A stretch of DNA of 35,122 bases, taken from the NCBI GenBank assembly GCA_023251235.1, contig JAHEZE010000025.1:1-35122 (forward strand). The letters are read 5' to 3'. The translations under genes were made by a program, and so were the position numbers. The notes beneath the pieces are model-generated. The model saw only the letters and a list, made by a program, of their open reading frames with translations, was not told the DNA's origin and did no database searches. Position 1 is the stretch's first letter. Every line of letters starts with the position of its first letter. The stretch comes from Sphingobacteriales bacterium. Its GTDB lineage: Bacteria; Bacteroidota; Bacteroidia; Chitinophagales; Chitinophagaceae. Shown here in pieces: positions 30,778 to 35,122 of this stretch.

Positions 30778-31093
30778 TGTAAAAACCATTTCAATTTTTG
30801 AGAAGCAGGCCCGCCGTCTTTCGAGGAAGTATCCCTCTCTAAAAAATGATCTGTTACTGTTTATCAAATCACTCAAAGAAAATCCGGAACAGGGAATTGC
30901 ATTGGGCAATCAATGTTATAAGATTCGTTTAGCCATTAAATCCAAAGCAAAAGGGAAATCTGGTGGCGCCAGGGTAATTACTCATATAGTGATATATAAA
31001 AAGATTGTTTATCTCTTGACTGTTTATGATAAATCTGAAAAGGCTGATTTATTACCCGGGGAATTAAAACAATTAGTTAGTGAAATTATTTAA
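30767..31093 (+). CDS. RelE/ParE-superfamily toxin
   Basis: A 108-residue protein with RelE-like features: an N-terminal helix pair (FEKQARRLSRKYPSLKNDLL), FIKSLKENPEQGIALGNQCYKIRLAI, then beta-strands GGARVITHIVIYKKIVYLLTVYDKSEKADL. Family members cut mRNA on the ribosome or poison gyrase; which applies here is unknown. The ATG lies inside the antitoxin gene (11-nt overlap), so translation is coupled. It stops 3 nt before the thiolase gene, so read-through is likely. Confidence 0.8.
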   Translation: MSYNVKTISIFEKQARRLSRKYPSLKNDLLLFIKSLKENPEQGIALGNQCYKIRLAIKSKAKGKSGGARVITHIVIYKKIVYLLTVYDKSEKADLLPGELKQLVSEII

Positions 31094-31096
31094 CTC

Positions 31097-32290
31097 ATGA
31101 AAAATGTTTATATAGTTGATGCTATCCGGACACCAATAGGAAAATATGGAGGTGCATTAAGTTCTGTTCGGCCGGATGACCTGTTGGCGAATGTAATTAT
31201 TGCATTGTTGCGCCAGAATGATTCAATTGATGTGAATGCTATTGAGGATGTGATTGCAGGTGATGCTAATCAGGCTGGTGAGGATAATCGCAACGTGGCA
31301 AGAATGGCAGTATTATTAGCAGGACTACCGGTAAGTGTTGCCGGTAATACGGTGAATCGTTTATGTGCCTCAGGGTTACAGGCAATAATGGATGCATCGC
31401 GACAGGTAATGTGTGGTGATGCAGAGTTAATAATCGCCTGCGGTGTTGAAAGCATGACAAGGGCGCCTTTTGTATTTAGTAAAAGTAACGAGGCATGGAA
31501 TCGTAAACAGGAATTATTTGATACGACATTAGGTTGGCGATTTATTAATAAGCAGTTGGCTGATCAGCATTACCCTTTTTCCATGGGTGAAACTGCAGAA
31601 AATGTGGCGATGCAATGGAATATTTCAAGACAGGAGCAGGATGAATTTGCATTATCATCTCAACAAAAATATTTTGCTGCCAAAGCTGCCAGTAAATGGG
31701 ATAATGAAATTGCAGTCGTTGAAATAAATACAAATAATTTGATCTCCTGGATTACGAATGATGAACATCCAAGAGAAACTTCGTTAGAAAAACTGGCTTC
31801 TTTAAAACCGGCTTTTAAAAAAGATGGAACCGTAACAGCAGGAAATTCTTCCGGTATTAATGATGGCTCTGCAGCCATGTTACTTGCCAGCGAAGAGGCT
31901 GTTAAAAAATATGGATTAGCGCCATTGGCAAAAATTATTTCGATGGGAGTTGCGGGAGTTGATCCGGCTATCATGGGAATTGGGCCCGTGCCTGCCACAA
32001 AGAAAGCACTGCAAAGAGCCGGATTAACCATTTCAGATATCGACTTAATAGAATTGAATGAAGCATTTGCTTCACAAAGCATTGCCTGTGTAAAAGAACT
32101 TGAATTAGATATAAATAAAGTAAATGTAAATGGTGGGGCCATTGCCCTGGGTCATCCGCTTGGATGCAGTGGTGTCCGAATTTCCACTACTCTTTTACAT
32201 GAAATGAAAAGAAGAAATTCAACGTATGGATTGGCAACCATGTGTGTTGGAGTAGGACAGGGAGCAGCAATAATTTATCAGTTAATATAA
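31097..32290 (+). CDS. Acetyl-CoA C-acyltransferase (thiolase, PcaF/PaaJ-like)
   Basis: A 397-residue thiolase. The nucleophile C90 is in NRLCASGLQAI, the general-base region is NVNGGAIALGHPLGCSG, and the second Cys is in TMCVGVGQGAA. DANQAGEDNRNVARMAVLLAGLP is split across residues 56-78. This DxNQAGEDNRNVARM stretch is characteristic of 3-oxoadipyl-CoA thiolases (PcaF, PaaJ) of aromatic degradation. No other aromatic or phenylacetate genes are in the window, so a general fatty-acid role is also possible. Confidence 0.88.
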   Translation: MKNVYIVDAIRTPIGKYGGALSSVRPDDLLANVIIALLRQNDSIDVNAIEDVIAGDANQAGEDNRNVARMAVLLAGLPVSVAGNTVNRLCASGLQAIMDASRQVMCGDAELIIACGVESMTRAPFVFSKSNEAWNRKQELFDTTLGWRFINKQLADQHYPFSMGETAENVAMQWNISRQEQDEFALSSQQKYFAAKAASKWDNEIAVVEINTNNLISWITNDEHPRETSLEKLASLKPAFKKDGTVTAGNSSGINDGSAAMLLASEEAVKKYGLAPLAKIISMGVAGVDPAIMGIGPVPATKKALQRAGLTISDIDLIELNEAFASQSIACVKELELDINKVNVNGGAIALGHPLGCSGVRISTTLLHEMKRRNSTYGLATMCVGVGQGAAIIYQLI

Positions 32291-32296
32291 TATTTT

Positions 32297-32788
32297 ATGT
32301 GGCAACAGGAAGGTTTTTTAAAAGGGGAAGTAAATGTAAATGATGCAATGAAACGATTGGAGTTTTATATTCAATCCATTCCTGAACAAATTAAAAATAT
32401 TTCAAAAGAGGAACTATTAATTAAGCCGGCTTCCGGAAAATGGTCGAAACAGGAAATTCTTGGTCATTTGGTTGACTCTGCTCTTAACAATCTTAAGCGA
32501 TTTACAGAAATACAATTTTTACCTCAGCCCTACATTGTTAATGCTTACAACCAAAATGAATTGGTGAATGTAAATGGTTATCAAAACATGCCGCTTGATC
32601 ATTTATTGAATTTGTGGAAGGCTTTGAACCGGCAAATTATTTTTGTAGTACAGGAAATACCTGACGAAAAACTTAACTATGCTGTTGATCCACAATATGA
32701 GAAACATGAATTGAAAACACTGGGTTGGATCATCGGAGACTATGTGGTTCATATGGAGCATCATTTCAAACAGATTTTCCCTGACTAA
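32297..32788 (+). CDS. DinB-fold (DinB_2-like) metalloprotein
   Basis: A 163-residue four-helix-bundle protein of the DinB/YfiT-like superfamily, unrelated to DNA polymerase IV despite the name. It has KPASGKWSKQEILGHLVDSALNNLKRF, with the first metal-binding His in GHLVD, and a late DYVVHMEHHFKQI with the other His residues. Members bind a divalent metal; some are bacillithiol-type S-transferases, but the function here is unknown. It follows the thiolase gene by 6 nt. Confidence 0.8.
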   Translation: MWQQEGFLKGEVNVNDAMKRLEFYIQSIPEQIKNISKEELLIKPASGKWSKQEILGHLVDSALNNLKRFTEIQFLPQPYIVNAYNQNELVNVNGYQNMPLDHLLNLWKALNRQIIFVVQEIPDEKLNYAVDPQYEKHELKTLGWIIGDYVVHMEHHFKQIFPD

Positions 32789-32830
32789 ATATTTTAAAAC
32801 GACGTAGGTTTATTGTATAATTTTTTCCTG

Positions 32831-32838
32831 TAACTTTC
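32831..32838 (+). promoter_or_regulatory. Probable promoter box before the small secreted protein
   Basis: TAACTTTC differs from TAnnTTTG only at the last base. It lies about 35 nt before the ATG at 32873. A TTTA 18 nt upstream is a possible -33 element. Confidence 0.35.
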
Positions 32839-32872
32839 AACTTTATTTTTATTTAATTCTAAATTATTCTTC

Positions 32873-33259
32873 ATGAAAAAGATTTTCATTCTTTTCTTTT
32901 TAAGCTTTGTTTTTATTTCAGTCAATGCACAAGACTCCACTTTACAACAATACGTTGGGAAATATGTTTTTCCGGATGGCAGTGTCGTACCTGATGTTGA
33001 AGTTATTTTATCCGGTGATGCATTAACAATGGGCTCAGTTCAGGGTAATTCTACCCTTTTAAAATTGGGAGTTGATTCTTTCGAGATTGTTGAATTCAGT
33101 GGTACGGCAGTTTTTAAACATGGTGATGACAACAAAGTGAAAACAGTGCATATTGAAGCAATGGGTTATGTACTGGATGGGGAGAAGAAATCAGATGGTA
33201 CCTGGAGTTTTACTCGTTATTATCGTCCATCCCGTGAATTGCAATTGGCAAAAAAATAA
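32873..33259 (+). CDS. Small secreted protein, DUF3471-like
   Basis: A 128-residue exported protein. Residues 1-20 are a signal peptide (MKKIFILFFLSFVFISVNA) with cleavage predicted before QDS. The mature part resembles the DUF3471-type beta domain often attached to beta-lactamase-like proteins (QQYVGKYVFPDGSVVPDVEV, LKLGVDSFEIVEFSGTAVF). No catalytic motif is evident. It stands alone and its stop codon directly abuts the hisS stop codon on the opposite strand. Confidence 0.65.
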   Translation: MKKIFILFFLSFVFISVNAQDSTLQQYVGKYVFPDGSVVPDVEVILSGDALTMGSVQGNSTLLKLGVDSFEIVEFSGTAVFKHGDDNKVKTVHIEAMGYVLDGEKKSDGTWSFTRYYRPSRELQLAKK

Positions 33260-34627
33260 TCAGAATTTAAAATTTATTAATTCCTGCTGTGGGATAGTTT
33301 GCTGAACTCCCTGCAGCAGGGTTTTTAATGTGCAGGTTTTTTCTTCCATTTCCTTACTGCCAATGATAACAACAAAAGGAATATTTTTCTTTTCCGCGTA
33401 TTTGAATTGTTTGTCAAACTTTACCTGCTCATGATATAGTTCACAGCGGATATTGGCATTTCTAAGCTGCTGCATTAAGGCAAAAGCATTCTTACTTTCT
33501 TTTTCTCCCAGATTAAAAAACAATACCTGTGTACCCACATGCACATCTGACGGAAAAAGATTCAGTTCTTCCATCACATCATAAATTCTATCTACACCAA
33601 ATGAAATACCAACACCCGGAATATCCGGTACCCCAAACAATCCGGTAAGATCATCATACCGGCCACCACCACCGATACTGCCGATTTTTACATCAGCGGG
33701 TGCTTTAGTTTCAAAGATAATTCCGGTGTAATAGTTGAGGCCGCGGGCAAGGGTCAGGTCAATGATGAATGGTGAATGGTGAATGGTGAGTTGGCTGTGG
33801 AGAAAATTCATTTCATCAATTCCTTTTTTCCCTGATTCAGTTGACCCGATCAATTCATTCAACTTAATTAATTTTTCTTCATTGCTTCCGGAAATGGAGA
33901 GATATTTTTCAATGGTGGAAAGTTGTTCTTTAGTAAATCCCTTCTGCTTTAGTTCATCTTTTACTTTTTCCAAACCAATTTTATCCAGTTTGTCAATTAT
34001 AATGGCAATCTCATTCATCTTCTCTGCGCCACCACACAATTTGGCAAGTGCAGATAAAATTTTTCTGTGATTAATTTTTAATTCATAATTCTTAATTCCT
34101 AATTGTGTAAATACTTCGTGATAAATCAGGGCCAGCTCTACTTCATTCAACAGGGAATTACTTCCCACCACATCTGCATCGCATTGGTAAAACTCACGAT
34201 ACCTCCCTTTTTGCGGCCGGTCGGCACGCCATACAGGTTGTATCTGGTAACGTTTAAAAGGAAATGTCAGCTGATTATGATTCATTGCCACGTAACGTGC
34301 AAAGGGAATCGTTAGATCATATTTTAAAGCCCGTTCAGTAATGCCCTTACTATTTTTCCCTTGTAATACTTTTTCAAAATCTTCTTTAGCTTGTTTGTGT
34401 TTTTCAGGATTATCTAATCCGTTATTGAAAATTTTAAATATAAGTTTGTCACCTTCTTCTCCATATTTTCCCATTAATGTATCCAGGTTTTCCATTGCTG
34501 GAGTTTCCAGAGGTTGAAAACCATATAATTCAAATACATGTTTAATTGTATTGAGAATATAATTCCTTTTGCGAACAACATCCGGTCCGAAATCTCTTGT
34601 GCCTTGTGGAAGTGAAGGTTTGGTCAT
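33260..34627 (-). CDS. hisS: Histidyl-tRNA synthetase
   Basis: A 455-residue class II synthetase charging tRNA-His. Motif 1 lies near the N-terminus (LPQGTRDFGPD, FELYGFQPLETPAME). Motif 2 is QIQPVWRADRPQKGRYREFYQCDAD. The histidine signatures are LARGLNYYTGIIFE and GGGGRYDDLTGLFG. The C-terminal anticodon-binding domain starts near residue 365. Two stretches look repeat-derived and in frame: about residues 175-186 (from GAATTAAGAATTATGAATTA-type sequence) and about 279-290 (from tandem ACCATTC units, giving LTIHHSPF). Both lie in variable loops, so function should be kept. It follows the phosphatase gene by 8 nt. Confidence 0.95.
   Translation of the reverse strand: MTKPSLPQGTRDFGPDVVRKRNYILNTIKHVFELYGFQPLETPAMENLDTLMGKYGEEGDKLIFKIFNNGLDNPEKHKQAKEDFEKVLQGKNSKGITERALKYDLTIPFARYVAMNHNQLTFPFKRYQIQPVWRADRPQKGRYREFYQCDADVVGSNSLLNEVELALIYHEVFTQLGIKNYELKINHRKILSALAKLCGGAEKMNEIAIIIDKLDKIGLEKVKDELKQKGFTKEQLSTIEKYLSISGSNEEKLIKLNELIGSTESGKKGIDEMNFLHSQLTIHHSPFIIDLTLARGLNYYTGIIFETKAPADVKIGSIGGGGRYDDLTGLFGVPDIPGVGISFGVDRIYDVMEELNLFPSDVHVGTQVLFFNLGEKESKNAFALMQQLRNANIRCELYHEQVKFDKQFKYAEKKNIPFVVIIGSKEMEEKTCTLKTLLQGVQQTIPQQELINFKF
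33758..33793. repeat. Tandem GGTGAATG repeat inside hisS
   Basis: Three successive GAATGGT units follow GGTCAATGAT on the plus strand. Read from the minus strand they encode QLTIHHSPFII. This is the same word set as the repeats at 3292-3363 and 16294-16361. It is a one-armed copy here. Confidence 0.65.
34070..34105. repeat. AATTAxGAATTA-type tandem repeat inside hisS
   Basis: The minus strand contains AATTAGGAATTAAGAATTAT followed by GAATTAAAAATTAA, a chain of near-identical 7-mers GAATTAx. It encodes LGIKNYELKI in a variable loop of the synthetase core. Confidence 0.5.
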
Positions 34628-34635
34628 TGTTACTG

Positions 34636-35118
34636 TTAATTGGAAATTGAATTTTGAATATTGAGTATTGAGTATTTTTTGATGATTGCATCACAGGCTT
34701 CCTCAATCATTTTATATACCTGGTGATAACCCGATTCAGTTCCATACCACGGATCAGGCACATCTTTATTTTTTCCTGGAAATAATTCATTCAAAAGCAA
34801 ATCAACTTTTGATTCATCATATTTATTTTTTGCAATTCGTTTCATATCACTCATAACGTCTTCTGACAAAGCATAAAGTTTATCAAAACATTCAAAATCT
34901 TCTGCAACAAATTTTCTTGCCCGTTGCTGATTAATGTCAATACAATTTAATTTCGCTACTTTCTGGCTCAAAGGATGCGGGGGCATTCCGGTCTGGCCAT
35001 TGGTGCCTGCACTTTCTATGCTCCAGCTTAATCCCGCTTTAAAAGCTTTGTCCTGTAAAATGCCTTCCGCTAAAGGGCTTCGGCAAATATTTCCCAGACA
35101 AACCATCAGGATTTTCAT
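34636..35118 (-). CDS. Low-molecular-weight protein-tyrosine-phosphatase
   Basis: A 160-residue LMW-PTP (Wzb/YfkJ type) that dephosphorylates phosphotyrosine. The P-loop is VCLGNICRSP near the N-terminus (C7, R13), and the general-acid loop is DPWYG (about residue 118). SAGTNGQTGMPPHP and the QQRARKF segment are also family features. The last ~12 residues (YSILNIQNSISN) come from a TACTCAATACTCAATATTC-type repeat and probably extend the original C-terminus. It is probably co-transcribed with hisS. The start at 35118 is complete; the upstream region lies outside the window. Confidence 0.9.
   Translation of the reverse strand: MKILMVCLGNICRSPLAEGILQDKAFKAGLSWSIESAGTNGQTGMPPHPLSQKVAKLNCIDINQQRARKFVAEDFECFDKLYALSEDVMSDMKRIAKNKYDESKVDLLLNELFPGKNKDVPDPWYGTESGYHQVYKMIEEACDAIIKKYSILNIQNSISN
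34640..34676. repeat. ATTGAGT-type tandem repeat at the phosphatase gene end
   Basis: On the plus strand GAAATTGAATTTTGAATATT is followed by GAGTATTGAGTATT, a chain of near-identical 7-8 nt units. It encodes the C-terminal tail of the phosphatase and runs up to the short spacer before hisS. Confidence 0.5.
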
Positions 35119-35122
35119 GGAG

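Noticed and set aside
33758-33793. Tandem units in hisS considered as a CRISPR-like array
   Set aside because: Units are 7 nt, contiguous and inside a coding gene, with no spacers and no cas genes.

Overview
The window looks like chromosome of a Bacteroidota bacterium, most likely a member of the Chitinophagaceae or a close relative. Several independent features point there. The primary sigma factor is the short form without region 1.1 that begins MRQLKITK. Promoters fit the phylum-specific TTTG/TTGG-19-TAnnTTTG pattern. The DNA is AT-rich, start codons lack consistent Shine-Dalgarno sequences, and S16 has a basic C-terminal tail. No tRNA, rRNA, CRISPR array, insertion sequence or prophage gene was seen.

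Layout: bases 1-7781 hold housekeeping genes, mostly on the minus strand: an M20 peptidase, DNA polymerase IV, rimM, rpsP, ffh, rpoD, a START-like protein and an unknown protein. Bases 7830-11094 carry an LptF/G permease, a CDF metal exporter, an OsmC-like protein and an Rrf2-family regulator. Bases 11177-26639 form a long sulfur locus: cysH-cysD-cysN-cobA (+), a siroheme sulfite reductase with a C-terminal HEPN-like domain (-), a divergent siroheme-free Nir/Sir-like protein (+), then hemA (5-aminolevulinate synthase)-hemCD-hemB-met8-TSUP transporter (+), and the divergent metX (-) and metZ (+). Bases 26696-35118 hold a peroxiredoxin, two pseudouridine synthases, rlmN, a RelE-type toxin-antitoxin pair, a thiolase, a DinB-fold protein, a small secreted protein, hisS and a low-molecular-weight phosphatase.

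How the sulfur locus works: CysDN activates sulfate to APS, CysH (with Fe-S cysteines, so an APS reductase) gives sulfite, and Sir makes sulfide, which MetX/MetZ put into homocysteine. Sir needs siroheme. The locus encodes every step from glycine plus succinyl-CoA to siroheme: ALA synthase, HemB, fused HemC-HemD, CobA and Met8. The C4-type ALA synthase is unexpected in this phylum. Three 25-bp near-palindromic sites (TACy-N5-rGTA core, built like IscR type-1 sites) lie in front of cysH, sir and hemA. The Rrf2 gene just upstream of cysH is the obvious candidate to bind them. I read this as a self-contained siroheme-on-demand module under sulfur or Fe-S control, and it is the most interesting system here.

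Two genome-wide habits also show. Short palindromic or tandem repeats of several classes fill intergenic DNA and lie in frame inside sir, hemCD, hisS and the phosphatase gene. Three genes (dinB, an unknown gene, rlmN) have a TAnnTTTG box exactly 4 nt before the start codon, which predicts leaderless mRNAs.
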